Below, piece by piece: positions 54,237 through 63,174 of a stretch of DNA of 64,000 bases (positions within the stretch are counted from its first letter, which is position 1; the number at the start of each line of letters is the position of its first letter). Location of the stretch: positions 558,001-622,000 of the forward strand of contig JADJXL010000028.1 of the NCBI GenBank assembly GCA_016715885.1, written 5' to 3'. The translations under genes and the position numbers were made by a program. The notes beneath the pieces were generated by a model. The model made no database searches. It worked only from the letters and a program-made list of their open reading frames with translations, and had not been told where the DNA came from. The DNA comes from Polyangiaceae bacterium (GTDB lineage: Bacteria; Myxococcota_A; Polyangia; Polyangiales; Polyangiaceae).

Positions 54237-55373
54237 ATGACGAGAACAACGCAGCACGTGCAGTTTCGAAAAGGGCTCATGGGGTTTGCCTCGGTACTGG
54301 CGCTCGGAGCGTGCGTACAAATCGCGGGCATCGAAGAACCCGTCGATGGCGTAGGCGGCACGGGGAATGGTGGAGACGGCGGAGAAGGTTGGGCGAGCTC
54401 GAGCAGCTCGACGGGAAGCTCGTCGGGCGGTGGAGGATCCGGCGGCGGAGGATCCATGGTGTGCATGCCTGGGTCGACGATGTCTTGTTACACGGGACCG
54501 GTCGCGACGCTGAACGTGGGGCAATGCAAAGGGGGTACGCAGACGTGCGCACCGGATGGATCGGGTTATGGCGCTTGCCAAGGCGAAGTGCTGCCAGTAG
54601 CGGAAATATGCAACAACGCCGTCGACGAGGATTGTGATGGTGCCGCGCCGCAGGGGTCGGATTGTCTGGTGAGCACGGACCTCGTCGTGCGGTATTTTTT
54701 GGATGAGGCGGACGATGGACAAGGGCCGACGAGCGCGGTCGATGCGGCGCCCGTGCCATTGAACTTGCCGATCACGTATGGCGCGGGCACACAACCGAAT
54801 TATACGTCGTCGATCACGGGTCGAGGGCTCGAATGGACCATGGCCGACGGTCCCGGCGTGGCAAAAGCGCCTGTGGGCGGCACGAAGGTCTCCTCGATGC
54901 TCAATGGGAAGCAGCAAGTTACTTTGGAACTGGTCGTCGCGATCAACGCTGCCACACCTGAGTTCAACCGCGTCATGGCCATTGGAGGCAGTTCGAATGA
55001 TCGGCTGACGCTGGGTGTCGACATGACACCGCAATTTGAAATGCAGTTTAACGAAACGTACCGAGCCAGGTGGGCACTCACTTACGGCACTCGGCGCGTC
55101 ATTCATGTCGTCGTGGATACGACCCAAGCCAATCTGTCAGATCGCGCGCGAATGTATTTCAACGGCATGATCCAGGGCAGCACCATGAGTATGCTTCCGC
55201 AAAACATCACATTGAACATTGATCAAAACACATACTTGAGCCTGGGCAATCGAGACACCCAGGGTCGTTCGATGAATGGCATACTCTCGTACGCGGCGCT
55301 TTATGCGCGGGCATTGACGGAAGCGGAAATCGCCACCAACGTCAGCTTCTTGCAATCGACGGACGACAAGTGA
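54237..55373 (+). CDS. LamG-like lipoprotein divergent from module C kinase
   Basis: 378 residues. Lipobox LALGAC followed by VQIAGIEEP, like the module B lipoprotein. A Gly/Ser linker is followed by a Cys motif (CMPGSTMSC ... CAPDGSGYGAC) also seen in the module A lipoprotein, then CNNAVDEDCDG. The rest (about 150-378) is a concanavalin/LamG-type jelly roll: RYFLDEADDG, QQVTLELVVAI, RRVIHVVVDTTQ, RMYFNGMIQG, GNRDTQGRSMNGILSYAALYARAL. Predicted glycan- or protein-binding. Transcribed away from the kinase. Confidence 0.85.
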   Translation: MTRTTQHVQFRKGLMGFASVLALGACVQIAGIEEPVDGVGGTGNGGDGGEGWASSSSSTGSSSGGGGSGGGGSMVCMPGSTMSCYTGPVATLNVGQCKGGTQTCAPDGSGYGACQGEVLPVAEICNNAVDEDCDGAAPQGSDCLVSTDLVVRYFLDEADDGQGPTSAVDAAPVPLNLPITYGAGTQPNYTSSITGRGLEWTMADGPGVAKAPVGGTKVSSMLNGKQQVTLELVVAINAATPEFNRVMAIGGSSNDRLTLGVDMTPQFEMQFNETYRARWALTYGTRRVIHVVVDTTQANLSDRARMYFNGMIQGSTMSMLPQNITLNIDQNTYLSLGNRDTQGRSMNGILSYAALYARALTEAEIATNVSFLQSTDDK

Positions 55374-55449
55374 CGCGCTCGACCAAACGTCTCTGCGTAG
55401 GTTGCAGATTCGAGCGGCACGAAGTAATGAATCGACACACTGGCCAACC

Positions 55450-56763
55450 GTGACTCGTTTCGACATTCGATGGTGCGTCCGCGCTGAGCAAACCCCATGC
55501 TCGGCGTGGATCAAACAAGACGACCCCGCGCTGCCTGCGTCGGCCGTCGAGCCGCTTCGCGAATTGGATGCCCATGCTCGCAGTGCCACCGCTTTCTTTG
55601 CACGCGTTGGCCTTGGAGATGCCGCTTCCCATGCGGATGTCCTTCTCATTGCGAACCTTGCCGAAACCAACGCGCGCAGCATCACCTCCGCCGACGAGCT
55701 TGGCGGGTGTGGCGGGGCGCTGCGCGATTCGTCGCTTTGCAATGGCCGAGGCGCCATTCTGTTTGGCGTACGCGCGAAGCAGCTTTGCACCGATCCGGAC
55801 GTCGTCACGCACGAGCTGGCGCATGTCTGGATGCACCCGATGCTCGGCGAAAGCCGCTGGACATTGGATACCGCCGGCACTTCGAACGACCCGGCCATCA
55901 TCAAGGAAGCGCTCGCGGATTTCTATGCGGCCGTCATGAGCGGCGATCCTGTTTGGGGCGAGCGGTCGGCGTTTCCCACGGAGGCCGCTCGTTCGATGCG
56001 CGTGAACGTGGTTTTTCCGGAAGCTCGCACCGGCGCCGCTCATAACGATTCGCTCGCTCTTTCGAGCGCGTTGTGGGGCGTGTATTCGAAGGAGAAGGAG
56101 CCTTTCGTCAAAGGACTCACGCGCTACATCGTCGGTATGACCGCGCCCCCGAAAGCCGTTGCTCCGTGGGCCCGTGGGCTCGCCGTGGAGCTGGGAACGA
56201 CGGATGCTGCGCTCGGTGCGACGTGGCTGCGAGCAGCCGAGCAGCATGGGCTTTTGCTGGAAGAGCGAGTGCTCGACATTGGCTTCGATGCAATGACGCG
56301 TGCGTATGCGGATGGATTCGTGGTTCCTGGGCGGAAAGACGTACCGGACGCGGCCTTGCCGCGGTCGGTCGTGCAATTTCGCGGGCAATCGCCGGTCGCG
56401 AGCAAGGGCATCGTGTCGCTCCGAGCCAGCGCGGGTGCCGAGGCGCAATTGGAGGCCGTCGTTCGGGCCGGCGAGCTCGTCGACGATGCAACGGCGCTCG
56501 GCGCGCGCGCCCCATTCAAGCGGGCCGGTGGTCGATTCGAGGCGCCGCTGGAGCTGCCCGAGGGGCGTTATTACGTGCAGATCACGAATCGTGGGGATAC
56601 TGCGACGTGGTTCGATGACGTCGCCATTCGCCTCGTGGAATCGGCGCCCGAATTGCCGCCGCCGGCTGGTGGTTCGTCGCCGAATGCAATGGTCATCGGC
56701 GCGGGCCTATTGGCGGCGGTTGTATTGGTGTACGTGGTGCTGCGACGGCGGTCGCAAACGTAG
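55450..56763 (+). CDS. Membrane-anchored HELAH metallopeptidase-like protein
   Basis: 437 residues from GTG 55450 (the start is uncertain; a TTG at 55402 is upstream). The zinc motif VTHELAHVWMHP (H-E-x-x-H) is followed by KEALADFYAAVMSGD, where Glu of EALAD is the typical third ligand. A Cys-rich N-terminal part (CGGALRDSSLC) suggests export, though no signal peptide is visible; the true N-terminus may be missing or misframed. The C-terminus has a single helix (AMVIGAGLLAAVVLVYVVL) and RRRSQT, an anchor like that of MYXO-CTERM proteins but without the Cys. Probable gluzincin of unknown specificity. It converges with the large FG-GAP lipoprotein. Confidence 0.65.
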   Translation: MTRFDIRWCVRAEQTPCSAWIKQDDPALPASAVEPLRELDAHARSATAFFARVGLGDAASHADVLLIANLAETNARSITSADELGGCGGALRDSSLCNGRGAILFGVRAKQLCTDPDVVTHELAHVWMHPMLGESRWTLDTAGTSNDPAIIKEALADFYAAVMSGDPVWGERSAFPTEAARSMRVNVVFPEARTGAAHNDSLALSSALWGVYSKEKEPFVKGLTRYIVGMTAPPKAVAPWARGLAVELGTTDAALGATWLRAAEQHGLLLEERVLDIGFDAMTRAYADGFVVPGRKDVPDAALPRSVVQFRGQSPVASKGIVSLRASAGAEAQLEAVVRAGELVDDATALGARAPFKRAGGRFEAPLELPEGRYYVQITNRGDTATWFDDVAIRLVESAPELPPPAGGSSPNAMVIGAGLLAAVVLVYVVLRRRSQT

Positions 56764-56788
56764 AGGGGGAATTACGGTCTTTCTCTCT

Positions 56789-56840
56789 CCCCCTCTCCGC
56801 CGCGTTTTACGCGGGGGAGAGGGGGCCGGGGGGTGAGGCG
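56789..56840. repeat. Intergenic hairpin repeat, shared with 62.8-62.9 kb
   Basis: CCCCCTCTCC (56789-56798) pairs with GGAGAGGGGG (56816-56825), and CCGGGGGGTGAGGCG follows. The same hairpin and right flank recur at 62889-62939. Between convergent genes, so it may act as terminator. No T-tract. Confidence 0.7.
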
Positions 56841-56857
56841 TGTCTACGCACTCCCGC

Positions 56858-59800
56858 TCAGGGCAGCGCCAGGCCGCACATCAGGCCCGATTGGTGACGC
56901 CCGCACACGTCTGCTGCGCCGTCGCCATTCAGGTCCGGGAAGCGAATCGTCGACCAATGCGAGGCGTGCGTATGCCAGTTGCTCGCATCGCTGTACACCA
57001 TGTCCCAATTTACCAAACCCGTGAACGCCGACCCATTCGACACCGCGCAGCGTATTCCATTGACACCACGACCGCACACGTCCGCCTTCCCGTCGCCATT
57101 GACGTCTGCAAAGCGAATCGTTGCCCAATACGCCGGATCGCTGTTCCATCCGGCGCCGTCGTGATAACCATTCGTCCAGCCCGCAGATGGACCGAATTCC
57201 GTACCCGTGGAAACGGCACAGATGATCTGGTCCGTGCCGCGGCCGCAAACGTCGGCTTTCCCGTCGCCATTGATGTCCACGTATTGGATCGTCTTGTAAT
57301 GATCCGGGTCGTCCCAGCCACCGGCCGAGCTGTATTCGCTCGTCCACGCGCTCAGCCCGCTCAGGCCGCCGAACGTCGTCCCGTCCGACAATGCACAAAC
57401 CAGCCCATTCGCATCGCGACCGCAAACATCCGCTTTGCCATCGCCATTCACGTCTGGAAAGCGAATCGTCGACCAACGCACCTCGGTTGACCACTCCTCG
57501 GAGTCGCTGAATCTCGTGTTCCAGAAGGAGGCCGGCTCGAACGTCGTCCCCGTCGACAACGCGCACAGGATCCCGTTCGCGCTCCGGCCGCAGACGTCCG
57601 CTTTGCCGTCGCCATTGATGTCGGGAAACTGGATTGTCCCGTAATACCTCGGATCCGTCTGCCAGACGCCGTCATCAGCGAATGCGCTCGTCCACTCCGT
57701 CACCGCCCCGAAGCTCGTCCCGCCCGACAAGCCGCAGATGATCCCATTTCCCGCGCGCCCGCAAATGTCGGCTCTCCCGTCGCCATTGATGTCCGCTAGC
57801 CGGACCGTCGACGAATATTGAGCAGGCGTCCACCCCAACTGGAACCCGCTCGTCCAGTGCACGAAATCGCCAAAGCTACCATTGCCGTCGCTCACGGCAC
57901 AGCGAATCCCGTCCTCCGAGTCGCCGCACACGTCGTCGCGCCCGTCGCCGTTCAAGTCCGCATACTGAATCGACCGATAACGACGCTCGTTGTCGTACCA
58001 CCCATCCGCATTGGTCATGCTCGGCGTCCAGACCGCAACGTTCTGAAACGACGTCGGTGGAATGAAGGGCGCGTACACGAGCTGCAGCGGTGGAACGGAA
58101 TTGGGAGCGTTCGAGCCGACCGTCGAAGTCCAGCCGCAATGGCCGCCGCCCGTGAGGTCCACCGTGCGACCGCCTCCGCCATACGTGATCGAGCCGGCCG
58201 GTATGTAACCACCGGTTTTGAATTGATCGGGTGCCACGACGAACGGCAATCCCGTCAAATTGACGTTTGCAACGCCGGCCTTGCTCCCTTCAGCGATGCA
58301 GTCCATCGCCGTTGCGTAAGGCATCGATGTGACGGGGTTATTCGAAAGAGTCACGTTCCCCGTCGATGTGGCGAACGTCAAGTCGTGCGCGTCCACTTGA
58401 AGCGTCACCGGGTCGATCCGCACCTTCGTGAAGCTCGTCCGCACGTTCGTCCCCGGAGAAGCCCCTCCCGCCGTGTATTGCGAAAAGTTCGCGTTCGTCG
58501 TATTGACCAGCGTCAAATACGTCTTCGGCATGCCCGCCATATCCGCGCAATATGCCTTCCACGGCTTTTGCGCATCACCGCCCGCGTAGATCGTGTATTC
58601 GCCATCCACGGCACCCGGATCGGCTGCCTTGTGGTCGTCGCAGCTCGAAAACCACCCTTTCCTGCAAATCCCTACCGCGCAGCTCCCTTCCGCGCAATCC
58701 GCGTCCTGGAAGCACTTCTGCCCCGTCGCACATCCAATGAAACACGCAGCACCGCAATCGATGTCCGATTCCCCCGGCGTCAGCTTCAAGTCCCTGCACG
58801 ACTCGTCCACGCATCGATACCCATTGCTCGCACCGCTCGCGCATTCCGCGTCGATGTCGCAATACGCCCCCAGCCCGCACGCATTGCAGCTCCCGCCGCA
58901 ATCCGCCCCGCATTCCCCGTTGTTCTTCGTGTTGTCCTGACACGCATCGGCCACGCAGAATCCAAGGCTCGACCCGCTTCCCGGCGACACCCTGCAATAA
59001 CCGCTCTTGCAATCGCTCGGCTGCAAACACGCCCGTCCCAGCGTGCACTTCCCACAAAGCACGCCACCGCAATCCGTCGCGCTTTCATCCCCGTCGACGA
59101 CCCCGTTCTGGCAATGATCCGTATTCGAGCATTTCCCGGCCGCGCAATATCCAACCGCGCAATCGCTGTTCTTCTTGCACTCCTTCTCCTCCGCGCAGCC
59201 ACTGCATTGCCCGCCGCCGCAATCCGCGTCCGTTTCCAGCCCGTCGACGGCCAAATTCGTGCACGTCGGCGTGCAGTAACCGAGCCCCAACACATCCCAC
59301 TTCTTTTCGAGCAGCGGCCATTCCTTCGAATACAGCTCCGGCGGATACCACGTCGCTCCAAGCGGCGTCCCCGACGACCCCAGGTAGCTCGACCCAGGCA
59401 CCTGCCCACGCGCGCCAACCTTCAGCCCAACACCCGCGAATAGACCAAGCTTCACCTCCCCCTTCGGCATCGTCGACGTCGCAACCCCGTCGCACGTCGT
59501 CTTGTACGATGCTCGCCCGATGATCGACGCCCGAATCCCCGCATTCAACCCGATCGTGTCGTAAATGAACGCATTGATGCGCGGAATCAGCCCGCACGTC
59601 GCGATCAGCGAACCACCCGCGAGCACCTGCACGTTGACTTTCCGAGCCGACCCCAGTTGTGGCGTCGTCGCCGACAACTTCCCATTTTCATAACGCGCCG
59701 AAAACTTGAACGTCAGCGCTTGCTCCAGCTCCGCCACCGCCTTGATGCTCGCCCGCGCTTCGAAACCGCATTCCAGATCGAGCTGAAACGTTTCGGTGAA

Positions 59801-61099
59801 AATCACCGGCACAGGTCCCGCAAAGACCGTCTGCGTCAATGGCTTGGAAATGAAGAGCGTCTTGGTGAACGCCGTTCCCGGCTTCAAATCCGGATGCCCT
59901 ATGAAGAATTCTTTCGTGTGCGTCAGGACCTCCGCCCGCGTCGTCGGCGCATTCTTGAACATGTTCTCCAAGTCCACGCCCGACTTCCCTCCCGCCGAAG
60001 CCAGACCCGCCTCGAAGTTCGCCACGACTCGGTCGTGAGCCCGCAGATAGCTGTCCGCATTGACCCAAATCGCAAATGGTTTTTCCCCTCCAATCGACCC
60101 CAGCCCCGGAACCGTGAATCCCACCTGCACGTTCGGATTGAAGTTGATCCCCGCGTCGATCGTCGCATTGCCCGCCAGCGTCAATTCGATGGGCAGTTTC
60201 CCCGTCGGGTTGAACGTCTGCTTGTAATCGAGCTTCAAAAAGTCGAACGTAATGTTCTTTCCGATGTCCTTGCTCAGCGGAATGCTCCCGCTGAAGCTCT
60301 TCGCGGTCACGGTTTCCCACACGTTCGTCGACGCTTTCGCGACCGCCTTCGCCGCTCCGCCAATGGCGCCCCCCACGGCGCCTGCGCCCTTTTTCACGGC
60401 TTTCGCGAGCCACCCGAATCCGGGGTCGCCGGGCATTGCTGGAGGTAGCGACATCCCGTCCTCGCCGACGTCCCCTGCTTCCAATGGGAAGTCATCGGGG
60501 AGCGTCTCCATTTCGGTCGAGAAGTCCACGTTGGAATAGAGGTTTTCGGCGGCCCAATCCAGGTCGAGCTTCGTCAGGTCGACCTCTTTGGCTTTATCGG
60601 GGTCGAACGTCATTTGCACGTCGCCCTCGAAGATTTCTTGCAGTACGGGGATTTCGGTCGCAACGACGATATTTTGGCCCTGTTCCGCGACGCTCACCAC
60701 GCGCCGAGCGAATCCCATGGGGTTTTTCCCAATTCCTTCGCCCGGCTCTCCGACCACGATACGCCCTGGCTTCCACGCCAGCACTTCCGTATGAGTTTTG
60801 GGGAAAATGAGCTCCGTGGCCGTTACGGTCACGTCGTCCGCTTGTTCTTTCGTCGCGGCTTCGACGCCTGGGCGCGGGATCAAATTGTTGTAATCGGGAT
60901 CGAGCGACGGTTGCCAATTGGCTTTGATCGCATCGAGCGCCTCGTCGGAGTCGCCTGCGGAGATGACGGTTCCTGCCGGCACCACATCGTCATCCGGCCC
61001 GGGTTTGACCGGCGTCGGCGGGGCGGTATCGCTACAGCTCGCGGCGATGAGGACGCCGAAGCACAGAAGGGTAAGCGGGGCTGAGTGTTTGGGTTTCAT
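56858..61099 (-). CDS. Giant lipoprotein: GON domain plus seven-bladed FG-GAP/integrin-like propeller
   Basis: 1,413 residues from ATG 61099; signal peptide and lipobox LIAASC start there. Residues about 40-640 form a large beta-rich region with an Ala/Gly-rich helix (KKGAGAVGGAIGGAAKAVAKA); family not recognised. Cys-rich CGG repeats follow (GLETDADCGGGQCSGC, DESATDCGGVLCGKC). A GON domain follows: GEYTIYAGGDAQKPWKAYC, AGGASPGTNVRTSFTKVRID and TGGGHCGWTS are diagnostic. The C-terminus has seven FG-GAP blades, each with a calcium loop D-x-N-G-D-G-x-x-D and C-G (YADLNGDGRDDVCG, LADINGDGRADICG and so on). Likely a calcium-dependent surface adhesin. It converges with the HELAH gene. Confidence 0.88.
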   Translation of the reverse strand: MKPKHSAPLTLLCFGVLIAASCSDTAPPTPVKPGPDDDVVPAGTVISAGDSDEALDAIKANWQPSLDPDYNNLIPRPGVEAATKEQADDVTVTATELIFPKTHTEVLAWKPGRIVVGEPGEGIGKNPMGFARRVVSVAEQGQNIVVATEIPVLQEIFEGDVQMTFDPDKAKEVDLTKLDLDWAAENLYSNVDFSTEMETLPDDFPLEAGDVGEDGMSLPPAMPGDPGFGWLAKAVKKGAGAVGGAIGGAAKAVAKASTNVWETVTAKSFSGSIPLSKDIGKNITFDFLKLDYKQTFNPTGKLPIELTLAGNATIDAGINFNPNVQVGFTVPGLGSIGGEKPFAIWVNADSYLRAHDRVVANFEAGLASAGGKSGVDLENMFKNAPTTRAEVLTHTKEFFIGHPDLKPGTAFTKTLFISKPLTQTVFAGPVPVIFTETFQLDLECGFEARASIKAVAELEQALTFKFSARYENGKLSATTPQLGSARKVNVQVLAGGSLIATCGLIPRINAFIYDTIGLNAGIRASIIGRASYKTTCDGVATSTMPKGEVKLGLFAGVGLKVGARGQVPGSSYLGSSGTPLGATWYPPELYSKEWPLLEKKWDVLGLGYCTPTCTNLAVDGLETDADCGGGQCSGCAEEKECKKNSDCAVGYCAAGKCSNTDHCQNGVVDGDESATDCGGVLCGKCTLGRACLQPSDCKSGYCRVSPGSGSSLGFCVADACQDNTKNNGECGADCGGSCNACGLGAYCDIDAECASGASNGYRCVDESCRDLKLTPGESDIDCGAACFIGCATGQKCFQDADCAEGSCAVGICRKGWFSSCDDHKAADPGAVDGEYTIYAGGDAQKPWKAYCADMAGMPKTYLTLVNTTNANFSQYTAGGASPGTNVRTSFTKVRIDPVTLQVDAHDLTFATSTGNVTLSNNPVTSMPYATAMDCIAEGSKAGVANVNLTGLPFVVAPDQFKTGGYIPAGSITYGGGGRTVDLTGGGHCGWTSTVGSNAPNSVPPLQLVYAPFIPPTSFQNVAVWTPSMTNADGWYDNERRYRSIQYADLNGDGRDDVCGDSEDGIRCAVSDGNGSFGDFVHWTSGFQLGWTPAQYSSTVRLADINGDGRADICGRAGNGIICGLSGGTSFGAVTEWTSAFADDGVWQTDPRYYGTIQFPDINGDGKADVCGRSANGILCALSTGTTFEPASFWNTRFSDSEEWSTEVRWSTIRFPDVNGDGKADVCGRDANGLVCALSDGTTFGGLSGLSAWTSEYSSAGGWDDPDHYKTIQYVDINGDGKADVCGRGTDQIICAVSTGTEFGPSAGWTNGYHDGAGWNSDPAYWATIRFADVNGDGKADVCGRGVNGIRCAVSNGSAFTGLVNWDMVYSDASNWHTHASHWSTIRFPDLNGDGAADVCGRHQSGLMCGLALP

Positions 61100-61352
61100 G
61101 CTTCCTGTTTCGAGTGAAGTGAGGTGAAGCTCGAGCGAGCGAGTGTTCCGCGCGCTCGGCAAAGACCGTACCGGCCGGAATGCGCAGAAGGAGGCGGCGA
61201 GCATAGTTCAGCGTTCGATCGAGTTGGCAAGAAATCGGGCTCGTTGCCGACGAAATCAGGACGACGCGCGGGGCGCCTGTAACATGTGGCGATACGCGTC
61301 CGTGTTACACCGTGGGATACAGGGGGGGAGGGCCGAGGGTCGCGGGGATGGC

Positions 61353-61820
61353 TCAATCCTCGAGCTCTTTGAGCTTGCCCAAGAACTCTTCCAAGCTGTT
61401 CGCGACGAGGAACACGTTGCTGTAGTCCTGACGGGACAAGCCATTTTCGTCGAGCTCGTCCTCGTGATCCCAAAAGTATATCTTGCCGCGGCGTTCGCCT
61501 TTCCAGCCGATACAGACGACGTTTCCAAAATTATCAAGAGCCATCGGGACCATATCCGTTGGTATACGATCCAAGTAAACTTCGTAAGCCCTCTCGAGCT
61601 GATAGTACTCGCCGCTATGAAGCCCGTAGAAAGAGTCGATTACGCCACCCTCGAATTGGTATCCGGGCACGTCGAACACGTCAGGACTTGGCCTGCCGCC
61701 GTTGGATTTCAGCAAGAAGCGCTTGTACTCATCCGGCAAGACGACCTTCCACCGCGCCTCGAACAATGCAATTTGCTCGAGTGATGTGGAGCCGTAGGGA
61801 TTTTCGACTTTAATGCGCAT
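61353..61820 (-). CDS. SMI1/KNR4 (SUKH) immunity protein
   Basis: 155 residues from ATG 61820. SUKH motifs: LEQIALFEARWKVVLPDEYKRFLLKSNGG, then GLHSGEYYQLERAYEVY, PMALDNFGNVVCIGWKG, IYFWDHEDEL and FLVANSLEEFLGKL. Acidic, cytosolic. It lies 14 bases after a WHH-nuclease toxin gene on the same strand, the standard place for the cognate immunity gene. It should bind and block the nuclease domain. Confidence 0.88.
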   Translation of the reverse strand: MRIKVENPYGSTSLEQIALFEARWKVVLPDEYKRFLLKSNGGRPSPDVFDVPGYQFEGGVIDSFYGLHSGEYYQLERAYEVYLDRIPTDMVPMALDNFGNVVCIGWKGERRGKIYFWDHEDELDENGLSRQDYSNVFLVANSLEEFLGKLKELED

Positions 61821-61834
61821 AGTCCAACTTTCCT

Positions 61835-62764
61835 TTATCGCGGGGTCGCCATACCACCGGTATGGTAGAAGTCGCCGTGAACATCCGTCTTGATGAGTTG
61901 CATGGTTTTGCCGTCCTGATGGTGATGCCACGTATATCCTGCTGGCTTGTCGCGAAGCCCCGCCGCCGCATTCGCCAACCTGTCATCCTTTGGGCGGCTC
62001 CCCGTAAACTGAATCCGCACATCCTTCACCGTGGGATGCCGATACGCAGAAAAATCCGGATACCCATGCTTGTCGTAGGTGACTGCCACCCCATCTTTTC
62101 GCGTGAACGTCCTTGTTCCATCCGCATTCTCTTTAATCGTACCGCCCTTCTTTGTCCACTTGTCCGGATCCGGCTGGTGCGGCCTCCGCGCGTTCCCGGG
62201 GTTTGGCGTAGGTTGCCGCGGTCGCGTCGTCGTCCGCGTGCCTGACGGGCTCGTCGTGGTCGTCGTCGTTGGTTCGCGCGCCCCCTTGACCCGCGTGGTC
62301 GTCGTGGTCTTGGTCGGCGTCGGCGTCGGCGCCGGTTTGGCAATCGGTAACGGTTTTGGCTTCGGTGCAGGCGGCGGTTTTGCGACCGGTTTCGGCGGAG
62401 GCGGCGGCGCGATGGGTATCACCGTCGCCGGCGTGTCGTCGCGCTTGAAAAGCAATTCCAGTGTGAGCTGCTCGGCGCCATGGCAAAACGTGGCGCCACC
62501 GTTGGCCACGAGCGTAATGCTGCCCAAACAAATAAGCGCGCCAGGTGCAGCGCCTCCACCGGTACCGCTCATCCCGGTGCCGACCACGACACCACCGATG
62601 CCCACGATGAGTTGGCCGCCGCCCACCACGATTTCGCCCACCGCTTTGCCAATGCGAGCGTCACGCGTGCCTTGCGGCAACATGCGCGTTTCAATGAGCA
62701 CATCCGAGCCCATGGCACCGCCTGGTGCCACGCCAACCGCTACGCCCGAAACGAAGCCGCCCAC
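61835..62764 (-). CDS. Polymorphic toxin with C-terminal WHH (HNH/Endo VII) nuclease
   Basis: 309 residues from GTG 62764. N-terminal about 110 residues are Gly-rich and PAAR-like in composition (GGAMGSDVLIETRMLPQ, ICLGSITLVANGGATFCHG). A long Pro/Lys/Thr-rich linker (about 115-205) follows. The C-terminal toxin carries DFSAYRHPTVKDVRIQFTGS, then GYTWHHHQDGKTMQLI with the WHH motif, and DVHGDFYHTGG, giving the His cluster of HNH/Endo VII nucleases. The cognate SUKH gene follows. In-frame upstream codons reach a TGA at the edge of a repeat element, so the N-terminus may have been cut off by repeat insertion; full-length polymorphic toxins are usually longer. Confidence 0.82.
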   Translation of the reverse strand: MGGFVSGVAVGVAPGGAMGSDVLIETRMLPQGTRDARIGKAVGEIVVGGGQLIVGIGGVVVGTGMSGTGGGAAPGALICLGSITLVANGGATFCHGAEQLTLELLFKRDDTPATVIPIAPPPPPKPVAKPPPAPKPKPLPIAKPAPTPTPTKTTTTTRVKGAREPTTTTTTSPSGTRTTTRPRQPTPNPGNARRPHQPDPDKWTKKGGTIKENADGTRTFTRKDGVAVTYDKHGYPDFSAYRHPTVKDVRIQFTGSRPKDDRLANAAAGLRDKPAGYTWHHHQDGKTMQLIKTDVHGDFYHTGGMATPR

Positions 62765-63174
62765 TCTTTGCAGGTTGACTTCGCATCGACGCCAGTTCGC
62801 TCCTCACCCCCTAACCCCCTCTCCACCTCCGCATTGCTTCGCAATGCTACGTGGAGAGGGGGAACTCGCGTTCTTGCTTAGAAGTCTCCCCCTCTCCGCG
62901 GAGCGAAGCGACGGGGAGAGGGGGTCGGGGGGTGAGGCGCCCGTCTCGGGGTCGATGACGATGGGTCTCGGCGTCGTCAAACCCCGCCCCGGGTTAAAAC
63001 CCGGGGCTACACATCAAGAAGTCCTCACGCTACCGCGCTCGGACTAGCGTCGCGCTACATTGCGAGAAATGGAATCAATTGCGGAATCGTCGGGGATTTT
63101 CAATAACGAACCGTGATCGCACAACGCCAGTCCCGAACGGTAGTGAGGGACTTTTTATCGTGTAGCGCGGGGTT
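62765..63174. other. 410-base intergenic region filled by repeats
   Basis: No gene is seen. It holds a complex hairpin repeat (62802-62939) and an inverted-repeat element (62986-63186) whose right arm runs 12 bases into the neighbouring lipoprotein gene. The promoter of the toxin gene must lie here as well. Confidence 0.7.
62802..62939. repeat. Compound hairpin repeat
   Basis: Outer arms 62802-62824 and 62915-62937 match at 21 of 23 positions when inverted. Inside are GCATTGC-TTC-GCAATGC (62831-62847) and a hairpin of CCCCCTCTCC with GGAGAGGGGG (62889-62924). The right end, with CGGGGGGTGAGGCG, is also found at 56826-56840. It probably belongs to a dispersed family. Confidence 0.75.

Noticed and set aside
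54024..55127. N-terminal extension of the module C kinase to 889 residues
   Set aside because: It would cross the divergent lipoprotein gene; kinase homology starts right after ATG 54023.
57818..59443. 541-codon plus-strand frame inside the FG-GAP lipoprotein gene
   Set aside because: Arg/Pro-rich translation caused by the third-position GC of the opposite strand; no recognisable motif.
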